Of a stretch of 64,000 nucleotides of DNA, positions 51,709 through 60,463 are shown piece after piece. The notes beneath the pieces were generated by a model. That model had not been told where the DNA came from, searched no databases, and saw only the letters and a program-made list of their open reading frames with translations. How positions within the stretch are numbered: the stretch's first letter is position 1; every line of letters begins with the position of its first letter. This stretch comes from Aquabacter sediminis. Lineage in GTDB: Bacteria; Pseudomonadota; Alphaproteobacteria; Rhizobiales; Xanthobacteraceae. The translations under genes and the position numbers were made by a program. The stretch lies in the NCBI RefSeq assembly GCF_028863665.1, contig NZ_JARBFX010000005.1, forward strand, positions 434,001 through 498,000. The letters run 5' to 3'.

Positions 51709-53337
51709 TTGGACACCCCTCTAAATGCGTCCGCCAGCAACGCTGGCGCGATTTTCGCAAACAACACATTTGAAATACCTCGGTTTCAGAGAGAATATTC
51801 ATGGGGTAGCGATGAGGTGGGAGAATTCTGGTCTGATCTTCAAGGGAGCTTGGAATCAGAATCTTATTTCCTTGGCCTCATCATTTTGACCACGCCAAAA
51901 GATGACGAAGAAGCCGGCCGTAAGCGGGTAGTTGACGGACAGCAAAGAATCCTGACACTGAGTCTCCTTGCCAACGCCATCTATCATGAGGCGATAAGAA
52001 GTGACCGCAAGGCGTTAGCTGATCGTATACGGGCAAGCTTTCTGCGGTCTATTGATTATCACACGGATGAAGAGACGCGCCGTGTAAAGCTTACAGATGA
52101 AGCCGATGATACAACATTTCAGTTAATCCTTGAAACGGGCACTCGACCTACCAATATTCTAGACGAGGCGTCAGTTTCGGCAAAGTTGTCTGACTCTTAC
52201 GACTTGATCGTTCGACGCCTTCGGGACGATTTGCGTGCGGATCCGTTCAAGCGGTTGGGGAAATGGACTGATTTCCTCACCAATAGGTTATATTTCGCGG
52301 TATTTCTCCATCCCAGCGCCGATGCCGCCTATCAAGTGTACGAAGTTATAAACACCCGCGGGCGCGATCTCACAACAGCCGATTTGCTTAAGAACTATAT
52401 TCTGAGTCAATCGGGTGGCGATGAATCTTTCCGATATTCTCAGTGGCAATCAATAGCGAAGCAGTTTTCTACAGAGGGGACAAACAATTTCGTACAGTAC
52501 ATACGCCATGTTGTAACCGTCAAAAGCGGTTACATTCTGCCAAAAGACCTCTACGGGTTCCTTGCTAATCGGAAGCATATGGGTGATCGAGAGCCGCCTC
52601 GGTCGAACGAAATCATGTCGATGTTGGAAAAAAATCTCCCACTCTACATGCAAATGATTGATCCAACAGCGGCGGGTCCAGCTGAGCTTGGTGCGCTTGG
52701 CGTATTTTCATCGCTGAGTAGTCTAGGTGTCTTGACGGTTAGGCCTATACTTTTGGCATGTTCTGAAGTTCAAGATGCGCTGGACGGGATGGAGTGGATA
52801 TTAAAGCTGGTCGTGCGCCGCATTGTCGTAGGAAATCTTGGTACCGGTAACGTTGAGCGAAGGTTGGCCGAGGCTGCAAAAGCAATTAACGACGCTAGAA
52901 GCTGGAAAGTTATGATCGACCAGCTTCAGGACTTAAATCCGTCACGCGAAGACTTCGTTGGTCAGCTCAGGAAGCGATCATTGAACAAAAACGTGCTGAC
53001 ATTTTTGAGGAGATCGATCATTCAGCGGTCGATCACGCCCACCCCGCATGGCTTCCTTCATTTTATATGGATCAAGTCCGCAGAGTTCGATGGTATCGAT
53101 CAAGGTGGAGGTAGTTACTGGGGTTCAACGCTCGGAAATACCTTCATTTCCAGCCTCGAGAAGAGGCCGCGTGCGGCGTTGGACTGGCCTACGTTCAAGA
53201 GTTCCATGCTGTCGACCGGTGCTGATGGCGAGTGGGTTCATAAGCTAAATCACTTGAAGGACTGGGATGCGGGGGCGGTCGAGCAAATGGGTTTCGAGTT
53301 AGCTAGCGAAGCTGGTCGGATCTGGTATGATGATTGA
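51709..53337 (+). CDS. DUF262 protein (GmrS/SspE-type N-terminal domain), HNH absent
   Basis: About 542 aa. The DUF262 domain is unmistakable: FEIPRFQREYSWG, YFLGLIIL, and RVVDGQQRILTLSLL near the N-terminus. In GmrSD and SspE this ParB-like part senses modified DNA and uses NTP, and a DUF1524 HNH domain cuts DNA. Here I find no HxxP or HNH signature in the remaining ~420 residues. TTG 51709 is preceded by GAGGAA; GTG 51640 is an alternative that lies in a hairpin. The gene is clearly AT-richer and differs in codon use from its neighbours, which suggests horizontal origin. It overlaps the PIN gene by 11 bases, so they are translated as a pair. Confidence 0.85.
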   Translation: MDTPLNASASNAGAIFANNTFEIPRFQREYSWGSDEVGEFWSDLQGSLESESYFLGLIILTTPKDDEEAGRKRVVDGQQRILTLSLLANAIYHEAIRSDRKALADRIRASFLRSIDYHTDEETRRVKLTDEADDTTFQLILETGTRPTNILDEASVSAKLSDSYDLIVRRLRDDLRADPFKRLGKWTDFLTNRLYFAVFLHPSADAAYQVYEVINTRGRDLTTADLLKNYILSQSGGDESFRYSQWQSIAKQFSTEGTNNFVQYIRHVVTVKSGYILPKDLYGFLANRKHMGDREPPRSNEIMSMLEKNLPLYMQMIDPTAAGPAELGALGVFSSLSSLGVLTVRPILLACSEVQDALDGMEWILKLVVRRIVVGNLGTGNVERRLAEAAKAINDARSWKVMIDQLQDLNPSREDFVGQLRKRSLNKNVLTFLRRSIIQRSITPTPHGFLHFIWIKSAEFDGIDQGGGSYWGSTLGNTFISSLEKRPRAALDWPTFKSSMLSTGADGEWVHKLNHLKDWDAGAVEQMGFELASEAGRIWYDD

Positions 53338-54136
53338 CGCCTCGGGTGTTGATAATGAATGCGAAATTCAAGTTTGCGAATTGCTCGACCGGAAGGCCGA
53401 GATAAACGCGCTTAAATCTCTCTCTTCGGCCCTCAAGTTTGAGTTGCCAGAGTGCGAGCTTGCAGAAACCGTGATTGCCTTCGATGCGAACGTGTTGCTG
53501 AGGATGAGCAAGCACAGTAGATGTGATGATATCGTAGATTATCTGCGTGCGAAGTTTCCCGGCCGGATTATACTTCCGGGTCAGGTTATCCAAGAGTTTT
53601 GGAATAACCAATTTCTCGGAGTAGAATCAATATCGGCCGCGCTGCAAAAAAAATTTAAAGAACTTAGCGATACAATTGGAGGGTTCGACGATCAATTTGG
53701 CGAATATGCTACCCGATTCAAGGATTTAATGCGTGAGTTTGATGAAGATTATGGTTACATATTCGACGATAATACAGCCAGAAAAACTAAACTGTTTGTT
53801 GATCTTCTTGTCGAGAAGGCTCGTGTTCCTTTCGTGACGCGCTCGCTTCTCTCCGCGTTGGCTGATGTACGGAAGAGGACGAGAACCCCTCCAGGTTTCA
53901 AGGATGGGGGGGATGGGGACTTTTTTGTATGGGCTGACCTGCTTTTAGGCTTAGCCGTGCTAAAAAAAGAAGGTGTAAAATATCGGCGTGTTACGCTCGT
54001 AACTCTCGACAAAAAGATCGACTGGAGTCGAGGTGGTATTCCCCACCCAATCCTGACTGCCGAGGTCCATGCGATTAGCGGCGCCGAATTCGAAACCATC
54101 ACTCTGGAAAATTTGGCAAGGCGACTTTTAGGCTAA
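53327..54136 (+). CDS. PIN-like nuclease coupled to DUF262 protein
   Basis: 269-aa protein of the PIN-like (PIN_8) type. Acidic residues sit in family positions: Asp53 in VIAFDANVLLRM, Glu90 in ILPGQVIQEFW, Asp198 in the PPGFKDGGDGDFFVWADLLLG stretch, Asp204 nearby and Asp228 in VTLDKKIDW. A metal-dependent RNase or DNase is expected. The start ATG lies inside the end of the DUF262 gene. AT-rich like its partner. No antitoxin-like small gene is adjacent, so it is not a standard VapBC pair. Joint action with DUF262 in phage or plasmid defence is the main hypothesis. Confidence 0.82.
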   Translation: MMIDASGVDNECEIQVCELLDRKAEINALKSLSSALKFELPECELAETVIAFDANVLLRMSKHSRCDDIVDYLRAKFPGRIILPGQVIQEFWNNQFLGVESISAALQKKFKELSDTIGGFDDQFGEYATRFKDLMREFDEDYGYIFDDNTARKTKLFVDLLVEKARVPFVTRSLLSALADVRKRTRTPPGFKDGGDGDFFVWADLLLGLAVLKKEGVKYRRVTLVTLDKKIDWSRGGIPHPILTAEVHAISGAEFETITLENLARRLLG

Positions 54137-54232
54137 TTCCCGATAAAACGTCAGCTGGCTTCGTGGGCCGATACGGGCGCGGGAGCTTTACCCCCGCCCC
54201 ACCCGCTAGCCCCCCCCCAAAAAAAATCCCCC

Positions 54233-55210
54233 TCAATCCACCTTCGCCCCCGAAGCCTTCACCACCGCCCCCCATTTGGTGATCTGCGCCGCCACATAGG
54301 CGCGGAAGCTCTCGGGCGTCGAGGGTGGGCAGACGGCGCCCAGGTCCGCGAAACGGGTCTTCACCTCCGGCAGGGCCAGCACCTTTTCCACCTCGGCATT
54401 CATGCGGGTGACGATCTCGGCCGGCGTGCCCTTGGGGGCGACGAGGCCGTTCCAGGCGGTGGCCTCATAGCCGGGCAGGCCGGCTTCCGCGAGGGTGGGC
54501 ACGTCGGGGGCGAGCGGGATGCGTTCGGCGGAGGTGACCCCCAGCGCCCGCAGCCGCCCCTCCTTCACATAGGGCAAAGCGGACTGGGTGGTGTCGAAGA
54601 TCAATTGCACATGGCCGGCAATGACATCGGCGATGGCCGGGGCGCTGCCCTTATAGGGCACATGGGTCATCTTGATGCCGGCCATGGTGGCGAACAACTC
54701 GGCCGCCAGGTGCGTGGACTGGCCCACCCCGGAGGTGGCGAAATTGATCTTGCCCGGCTCGGCCTTCGCCGCCGCGATCAGGTCCTTCACCGTCTTGAAG
54801 GGCGAGGACGTGGGCACCACCAGCATCAGCGGGTTCTCGGTGAGCAGGGCCACCGGCGTGAAGTTGTCGAGGATGTGGTAGGTCAGGTTGGTGAACAGGG
54901 TCATGTTGATGGCATGGGCGGTGGTGGCCACCGCGAAGGTATAGCCATCGGGCGCGGAGCGGGCCGCCGCGTCCATGCCCAGATTCCCGCCCGCCCCGGC
55001 CCGGTTGTCGATGACCACCGGCTGGCCGATGAGGGGGGCCACCTTCTCCATGACGAGCCGCGCCGTAATGTCGGTGGAGCCCCCCGGCGGATAGGGCACG
55101 ATGACCTTCACCGGGCGGCTCGGCCAGGTGTCAGCAAAGGCGATTTCGGGCAGGACGGGGAGGGCGCCGGCGGCGCCGGCGGCGAGCAAAAACGTGCGAC
55201 GGTTGATCAT
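54233..55210 (-). CDS. Bug/TctC-family binding protein, Tat signal
   Basis: 325-aa Bug-type periplasmic binding protein. Twin-Arg signal INRRTFLLAAGAAGALPVLPEIAFA, then WPSRPVKVIVPYPPGGSTDITAR, VIDNRAGAGGNLG and MTHVPYKGSAPAIADVIAGH. ATG 55210 has GGAGGAAAAACCC upstream; the longer frame to 55363 is rejected. Last gene of the thiolase/DUF35/acyl-CoA-synthetase operon. No TctAB permease is present here, as with the other Bug gene at 46 kb. Confidence 0.92.
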   Translation of the reverse strand: MINRRTFLLAAGAAGALPVLPEIAFADTWPSRPVKVIVPYPPGGSTDITARLVMEKVAPLIGQPVVIDNRAGAGGNLGMDAAARSAPDGYTFAVATTAHAINMTLFTNLTYHILDNFTPVALLTENPLMLVVPTSSPFKTVKDLIAAAKAEPGKINFATSGVGQSTHLAAELFATMAGIKMTHVPYKGSAPAIADVIAGHVQLIFDTTQSALPYVKEGRLRALGVTSAERIPLAPDVPTLAEAGLPGYEATAWNGLVAPKGTPAEIVTRMNAEVEKVLALPEVKTRFADLGAVCPPSTPESFRAYVAAQITKWGAVVKASGAKVD

Positions 55211-55259
55211 GGGTTTTTCCTCCGGGAATTGGTCTTGTTCTGTTGGGGCTAAGCCGAGA

Positions 55260-57353
55260 TCACAGGCCCGTTCCGGCCACTGCGAACACCACGGCATCGA
55301 GGGCCGTATCGGCCCCTTCGCCCACCATGAAGGGGTTGATGTCCAGCGAAACGATGCGGTCATCCGCCCGCATGAGCGCGCCCACGGCCACGGCGGCGTC
55401 GCAGTAAGTATCTAGATTCACAGGGATTTCTCCCCGCGTGCCCGCCAGAACCGGGGCGATGCGGAGCCTGGCGAGCGCCTCGCGCACATCCCTCTGGTCG
55501 AAGGGCGGCAGCAGGAGGGCGACGTCGGGCAGCGCCTCCACATATTTCCCCCCCTCTCCCACCACCACGACCGGCCCGAAGACGGTATCTCGGTGTGCTC
55601 CCAGCAACATCTCCCGGCGCCCCCGGACCATGCGGGAGACGATCACTCCATCGAAGGAAGCGTTCGCATTTTCAATGGCTTGGCGGCAGGCGGCGAAGGC
55701 ATTTTCGACCTCTTCCGGGGTGGAAAGGCCGAGATGCACAAGCCCCAGCTCCGACTTGTGCGCCACATCCCGCGAGCACCCCTTGACCGCCACCGGGCCC
55801 TTCAACTCGGCGAGCGCCGCCAGGGCCTCCTTGGGCGTCCGGCAGAGCCGGTGCGGCACCACGGGAATGCCGGAAGTGCGAAGGAAATCAAGGCTTTCCG
55901 CCTCGTTGAGCAGGATCGTCCCGCCCGCGCGGGCCGGCACGTTCGCCACCGGCCCCGCCTGCCGCCGCTCGGCCCGCTCCATCAGCTCGTGATGCCCGAT
56001 CAACTGGCTAAGCGCTTGAATCGCCTCGGCTTCTCCCGTGAAGACCGGAGCGCCATGGGCCTTGAACCGGGCCGCCACCGAGGGCTGGGGGGCCGCCACT
56101 ACCACCGGCTTTCCGGTCGCCTCGGCAAAGGCCGCCGTGTCCCGGGCGAAGGCATCCACATCATAGCCCGCCCCCGCCACGGGCACCCCGACAAAGAACG
56201 CGTCCGCCGCCTTATCCCTTGCGATCACAGGCAAAATTTCGCTGAAGAGGCGGCTGTTGGTGAGCAGGGCGGCGGTGATATCAACCGGGTTCCGGGTCGC
56301 CGCAAAGCTCGGCAGGATGGCCCCCAGCGCCTCCCGCGTCTCCTGCGCCAAGGGCTCCAGGCTCAGCCCCCGGGCGGTCGCCGCATCCGCCGCCAGAACG
56401 CAAGTCGCCCCCGAATTGGAAATGGCCACCAGCCGCCGCCCCTCCGGCTTCCAGCCCTTCAGATAGACCTCCGCCGCCATCACTAAGTCACTGGTATCCT
56501 TGGCCCGCCAGATGCCGTGCTCCTCCAGGAACGCGTCCACCACAGTGTCTTCATTGGCCAAAGCGCCGGTGTGGGAGCGCGCCGCCGCCTGCCCCGCCGC
56601 CGTCCGGCCGGACTTCAGCGCGATCACCGGCACGCCCCGCTTCCGGGCGATGCGGGCGGCCTCGGCGAGGTGCTCGGGGTCGGGAATGCTCTCCAGATAA
56701 AGCAGCAGCAGCTGGACGCCAGGGTCCTCCGCCACCGCCATGGCAAGCTCGCAAACCGTTACGTCACAATCGTTTCCCGTGGCATGGGCATGGCGCACGC
56801 CGATCCCGCGCCCCCGCAGCAGACCATAGGGCACCACGCTCATGGCGCCGCTCTGGCTGACGATGCCCACCGGCCCGTCCTTGGGCTCCGCCTCGATAAA
56901 CATGGTGGAAAAGGAGGCGATGGCGCCGGTGCCGAAATTGGCCAACCCTTGCGAATTTGGCCCCACCACCCGCATGCCCTGCGCCCGCGCCCGCGCCACC
57001 ATGTCCTTCTGGCACGCTACGCCGTCCTCGCCCTCGGTCTCGCCGAAGCCGGAACTCATCATCAAGGCCAGCTTCACCCCGCTCTTGCCGCAGGCATCCA
57101 GCGCCTCCACCGCCGCCGCGCCCGGCACCGCGATGATGGCCATCTCCGGCGCCTCGGGCAGGTCGAGCAGCGAGGGGGAGGTGGCAAGGCCCTGAACTTC
57201 CTTGCGTTTCGGATTGATGGGGTAGATCTTGCCCTGGTATCCAAAGCGAGACAGATAGAGCAGCGGCCGCCCGCCAATCTTGTTGGGATTTTCCGAAGCG
57301 CCGATCACGGCGATGGATCTGGGATTGAGGGCGACATCCAGGCCGCTGCGCAT
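55260..57353 (-). CDS. ADP-forming acyl-CoA synthetase (NDP-forming, fused alpha-beta)
   Basis: 697-aa fused enzyme. The N-terminal CoA-binding domain (SIAVIGASENPNKIGGRPL), two CoA-ligase domains with the phospho-His region (SHTGALANEDTVVDAF), and a C-terminal ATP-grasp (GPVAVKGCSRDVAHKSELG). It forms acyl-CoA from an acid with ATP to ADP, reversible and of acetate/pimeloyl type. ATG 57353 begins MRSGLDVALNPRSIAV. It follows the DUF35 gene by 4 bases. With thiolase-like and DUF35 proteins in the same unit, it probably activates the acid that they handle. Confidence 0.92.
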   Translation of the reverse strand: MRSGLDVALNPRSIAVIGASENPNKIGGRPLLYLSRFGYQGKIYPINPKRKEVQGLATSPSLLDLPEAPEMAIIAVPGAAAVEALDACGKSGVKLALMMSSGFGETEGEDGVACQKDMVARARAQGMRVVGPNSQGLANFGTGAIASFSTMFIEAEPKDGPVGIVSQSGAMSVVPYGLLRGRGIGVRHAHATGNDCDVTVCELAMAVAEDPGVQLLLLYLESIPDPEHLAEAARIARKRGVPVIALKSGRTAAGQAAARSHTGALANEDTVVDAFLEEHGIWRAKDTSDLVMAAEVYLKGWKPEGRRLVAISNSGATCVLAADAATARGLSLEPLAQETREALGAILPSFAATRNPVDITAALLTNSRLFSEILPVIARDKAADAFFVGVPVAGAGYDVDAFARDTAAFAEATGKPVVVAAPQPSVAARFKAHGAPVFTGEAEAIQALSQLIGHHELMERAERRQAGPVANVPARAGGTILLNEAESLDFLRTSGIPVVPHRLCRTPKEALAALAELKGPVAVKGCSRDVAHKSELGLVHLGLSTPEEVENAFAACRQAIENANASFDGVIVSRMVRGRREMLLGAHRDTVFGPVVVVGEGGKYVEALPDVALLLPPFDQRDVREALARLRIAPVLAGTRGEIPVNLDTYCDAAVAVGALMRADDRIVSLDINPFMVGEGADTALDAVVFAVAGTGL

Positions 57354-57357
57354 CGGG

Positions 57358-57726
57358 TTACTCCACGCGTTCAAAATAGGGGACAAGGCCGGCGCCGAAG
57401 GGCCGGAAGCTGGCGGCAACCGCGTCGCCGATGGCGATGTCGGCGGCCGCGTGGGCCATCAGTCGGAAGCCTTCCTCGGCGTCGACCAGGACGATGCAAT
57501 AGGGCGCATGGGCCCGCAGGTCCTCGGACGGTGCCCGGACCACAAGGGTCGCCGCATGCACCGTCCCACGCCCGCTGGCGGCGCGGGTTTCCATGTCTTT
57601 GGACCCGCAGTGCGGGCAAAAGCTGCGGGCAAACAGCCAGCGATGTCCGCAGGGCCGGCAGGCTTGGAAGGCAAGGGCTGGCTGGCCCTTGGTCCAGTCG
57701 CCGGAGAATGGGGTTTCATCGCTCAT
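57358..57726 (-). CDS. DUF35 OB-fold zinc-ribbon protein, thiolase partner
   Basis: 122-aa protein with a rubredoxin-like zinc ribbon (CRPCG ... FCPHCGS, two CxxC pairs) and an OB-fold (GTVHAATLVVRAP ... PYCIVLVDAEEGF). DUF35 proteins bind acyl-CoA and form complexes with thiolase-like partners, such as ChsH2 with Ltp2 in steroid side-chain cleavage. ATG 57726 overlaps the thiolase stop (ATGA), which strongly suggests a complex with that protein. Length typical of single-copy forms. Confidence 0.9.
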   Translation of the reverse strand: MSDETPFSGDWTKGQPALAFQACRPCGHRWLFARSFCPHCGSKDMETRAASGRGTVHAATLVVRAPSEDLRAHAPYCIVLVDAEEGFRLMAHAAADIAIGDAVAASFRPFGAGLVPYFERVE

Positions 57727-58862
57727 GCGGCGCGCTCCAGGACCAGCGAGACGTGGGAGGACAGAACGCCGCCATCGCCATGCAGCAGCGCCAGGGGCGC
57801 GTCCCTGGCGATCTGGCGGTCGCCGGCGCGGCCCAGCATCTGAAGGCGGGCCTCCACCAGATGCGCCATGGCACCGCCCACCCCGCAATGGCCATAGCTC
57901 AAGAGACCGCCATGGGTGTTCAGGGGCAGGGCGCCGTTCCGATCGAAATGCCCGTCACGGGCGAGCCGCCCCGCCTCACCGCGCGGGGCAAGGCCGATCT
58001 CCTCCAGAAGGATGGCGAGCGTGATGGTGAAGCTGTCATAGATCGCCGCATAGCCGATGTCGGCCAGCGAAATGTCGGCCTCGGCCAAGGCCTTGGCGGC
58101 GCTCGCCCTGGCGCCGAAATGAGTCAGGCTGGGGGCGGCGGTAATGTGCTGGTGGGTGTGAGCCTGGGCTGCACCGATGACCCGCACCGAGGCGCCGCCG
58201 AGAGGCTCCCGGCTGACGATAAGCGCCGCGCCGCCGTCGGAAACGGGGCAGCAATCCAGGAACTTCAGTGGCGTGGCGATGGGCCTGGACGCCATGACGT
58301 CGGCGACCGTGATCGGCGTGCGCAATTGCGCGCCGGGATGCCGGGCTGCGTTGCGGCGCATGAGGACGGACAGTTCCGCCAGATCCTCTTGCCTCAGGCC
58401 AAATTCATGCATGTATCGGGAGGCGACAAGCCCGTAATAAGCGGGAATGGTCGGCCCCAGCGGCACTTCGTAGATCGGGTGACCCACCTGGGCGAGGGTC
58501 TGCACGGCGGCGTCGCGGGTCTGGCCGGTGAGCCGGTTTTCGCCCGCCACCACCAGGATGTTGCGCGCCGCGCCCGATTGCACCAGCCGGTGAGCCAGCA
58601 TCACCATGGCAAAGCCGGTGGCACCGCCCAATTGAATGGCATGGGCATAGTCCGGCGTCAGGCCGAAATGCTCGGCAAAGACGGTGGACAGCATGAGGTG
58701 AGGCAAGGTGGTGGAATAGCCGGTGATGAGGCCGTCAATGTCGGCGCGCACCAGTCCGGCATCGTCGAGGGCGGTCTGCGCGGCCTCGCTCATCAGCGCG
58801 AGCGTGTCGCAGCCCTCGCGCCGGCCGTAGGCGGTGTGGCCGGCGCCGGTGATAAAGCTCAT
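57723..58862 (-). CDS. Thiolase-like protein without nucleophilic Cys
   Basis: 379-aa thiolase-superfamily protein (SCP2/Ltp-like branch). Starts FITGAGHTAYGRREG; CCPVSDGGAALIV and NTHGGLLSYGHCGVGGAMAHLVEA are near-standard, the latter with the catalytic His region. At the place of the usual acyl-accepting Cys stands LGGATGFAM, so the classic Claisen mechanism is unlikely. Ltp2-type thiolases with DUF35 partners act as retro-aldolases in steroid side-chain degradation, and this pair may do similar C-C cleavage. Coupled to the IclR gene upstream (ATGA) and DUF35 gene downstream. Confidence 0.9.
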   Translation of the reverse strand: MSFITGAGHTAYGRREGCDTLALMSEAAQTALDDAGLVRADIDGLITGYSTTLPHLMLSTVFAEHFGLTPDYAHAIQLGGATGFAMVMLAHRLVQSGAARNILVVAGENRLTGQTRDAAVQTLAQVGHPIYEVPLGPTIPAYYGLVASRYMHEFGLRQEDLAELSVLMRRNAARHPGAQLRTPITVADVMASRPIATPLKFLDCCPVSDGGAALIVSREPLGGASVRVIGAAQAHTHQHITAAPSLTHFGARASAAKALAEADISLADIGYAAIYDSFTITLAILLEEIGLAPRGEAGRLARDGHFDRNGALPLNTHGGLLSYGHCGVGGAMAHLVEARLQMLGRAGDRQIARDAPLALLHGDGGVLSSHVSLVLERAA

Positions 58863-59719
58863 GAGGTGGATTTCCTGCGTTTTCCGGCGACAGGCGGCGT
58901 CGCCATGCCAGACATCAATTCCCGTTTCATCAGGTCCGCTTCCCGCTGGAGGGCCTGGGCGAGCGCCTCCTCGCGGTCGCGGATGCGCTCGGTGAGGCCA
59001 GCAATGGAGAGGGCGGCGATGGGCCGGCCATGGGCGTCGAAGACCGGCACGCCGATGGCGCCCATCTTGTCGATGACGAAATCGAGCAGCATCACATAGC
59101 CACGCCGGCGGGCGTGGGCCGCCTCGTCCTTCAGCCGCTCGACGGTAACCTGCGGATAGGGCTGGAGCCTTGGTCCCAAGACATCGAGCACGGCTTCCGC
59201 CTCCCTCTCCGGCAGGAAGGCCAGAAGCGCCATGCTGCCGGCACCGACGCCGAGCGGGCGGCGGCTGCCGATGTTCAGGTAATTGGCGCGGATAGGGAAG
59301 GAGCCTTCCTGGCGCTCCACGCAGACGGATTCGACGCCGCTGCGGATGGACAGGAGCGCCGTGTCGCCCGAATGCTCCGCCAGCCGTACAAGGCTCGCCC
59401 GCGCCAGTTCGCGTACGTCATCCGAGCGCTTCTGGGATGCGGAAAACGCCAGCGCCTCCTGCCCGGGCACATAGCCTTTCCCATCCGGCGTGCGCTGGAC
59501 GAAATTCTCCTGCACCAGCGTGTCGAGGATGCGCAAGGCGGTGACCTTGTTGAGCCCGGCGGAAGCAGCCAGTTCGGTGAGGCGCTGAGGGGCATGGGCA
59601 CCGAGCGCCCGAAGGAGCGCGCACACCTTCTGGATGGAGTTAGTGTCGTTGTGCGCGCCCGCGGCGCGTGGGGCGCGGGCGGGAGAAGAAGCGTTGGCTT
59701 CCTTCGTGTTCATGGGCAT
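58859..59719 (-). CDS. IclR-family regulator
   Basis: 286-aa regulator with an N-terminal HTH (LTELAASAGLNKVTALRILDTLVQENFV) and a C-terminal IclR effector domain (SVCVERQEGSFPIRANYLNIGSRRPLGVGAGSMALLAF). It starts 1 base after the livF-like stop, so it is embedded in the operon between transporter and enzyme genes. An ATG six bases further on is an alternative. Probably regulates this operon with an aromatic or acyl-CoA effector (family knowledge); the operator would lie upstream of the window end. Confidence 0.9.
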   Translation of the reverse strand: MPMNTKEANASSPARAPRAAGAHNDTNSIQKVCALLRALGAHAPQRLTELAASAGLNKVTALRILDTLVQENFVQRTPDGKGYVPGQEALAFSASQKRSDDVRELARASLVRLAEHSGDTALLSIRSGVESVCVERQEGSFPIRANYLNIGSRRPLGVGAGSMALLAFLPEREAEAVLDVLGPRLQPYPQVTVERLKDEAAHARRRGYVMLLDFVIDKMGAIGVPVFDAHGRPIAALSIAGLTERIRDREEALAQALQREADLMKRELMSGMATPPVAGKRRKSTS

Positions 59720-59720
59720 G

Positions 59721-60461
59721 TCAGTCGACCTCGACGCCGCCGAGATAGACGCGGCGCAGGAGGGCGCTGTCCTGCAGTTCGGCGGCGCTGCCTGCGCCAC
59801 CGATGCGTCCCGTCTCCAGCAGATAGCCGAACGAGGCGTGGCGCAGGGCCTTTTCCACCAATTGCTCCACCAGCAGCACGGCGATGCCCGTGCGGCATAG
59901 GGCGCTCGCCACATCGAGGATGCGGTCCACCACCAGGGGGGCCAAGCCGCCCGAGGGTTCGTCCAGGATCAGCAGCGCCGGCTTGGCCGCCATGCCCTGG
60001 CCCACGGCAAGGATCTGCTGCTGGCCGCCGGACAGGCGCGAGGCCTGCTGGTGGCGCCGTTCCGCGAGCTCCGGAAAGGTGTCGTAGATGGGCTCCAGGA
60101 CCGAGCGATCAGTGACGTCACCGGAATAGGCGCCGATCAGGAGATTGTCCTCCACGGATAGGGAGGTGAAGACGCGGTGCCCCTCCAGGACCTGCACCAT
60201 TCCGGCCCGCACGATGTCGCGGGCGCTGGACCGCGTGATGTCAGCACCGCCGAAGACGACAGCGCCCGCCCGCTTGGGGATGAGGCCGGAAATGGCGTGG
60301 AGAATGGTGCTTTTGCCGGCGCCATTGCGACCCAGCAGCACCACGAATTCCCCCCGGTGCACGGTGAAGGAGACACCGTGCACCACCTCGGCCTTGCCAT
60401 AGGCCACATGGAGATTGTCCACCTCAAGGAGCGGCGTTCCGGGACGGTTGGCAGCGAGCAT
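59721..60461 (-). CDS. LIV-type ABC transporter ATPase (LivF-like)
   Basis: 246-aa ATPase. Walker A GRNGAGKSTILH, signature RLSGGQQQILAVGQGM, Walker B ALLILDEPSGGLAP, H-loop-like VLLVEQ. Short C-terminus typical of LivF. ATG 60461 follows the LivG-like stop by 2 bases with GGGAGC upstream. Partner of the LivG-like ATPase in import of an amino acid- or aromatic acid-like ligand. Confidence 0.94.
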   Translation of the reverse strand: MLAANRPGTPLLEVDNLHVAYGKAEVVHGVSFTVHRGEFVVLLGRNGAGKSTILHAISGLIPKRAGAVVFGGADITRSSARDIVRAGMVQVLEGHRVFTSLSVEDNLLIGAYSGDVTDRSVLEPIYDTFPELAERRHQQASRLSGGQQQILAVGQGMAAKPALLILDEPSGGLAPLVVDRILDVASALCRTGIAVLLVEQLVEKALRHASFGYLLETGRIGGAGSAAELQDSALLRRVYLGGVEVD

Positions 60462-60463
60462 GC

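Noticed and set aside
53327-54136. VapC-type toxin of a toxin-antitoxin pair
   Set aside because: The protein is about twice VapC length, no small antitoxin gene precedes it, and the coupled partner is a large DUF262 protein.
56517-59099. 860-residue plus-strand open frame over the acyl-CoA synthetase, DUF35 and thiolase genes
   Set aside because: Crosses three coupled real genes on the other strand and shows no domain.
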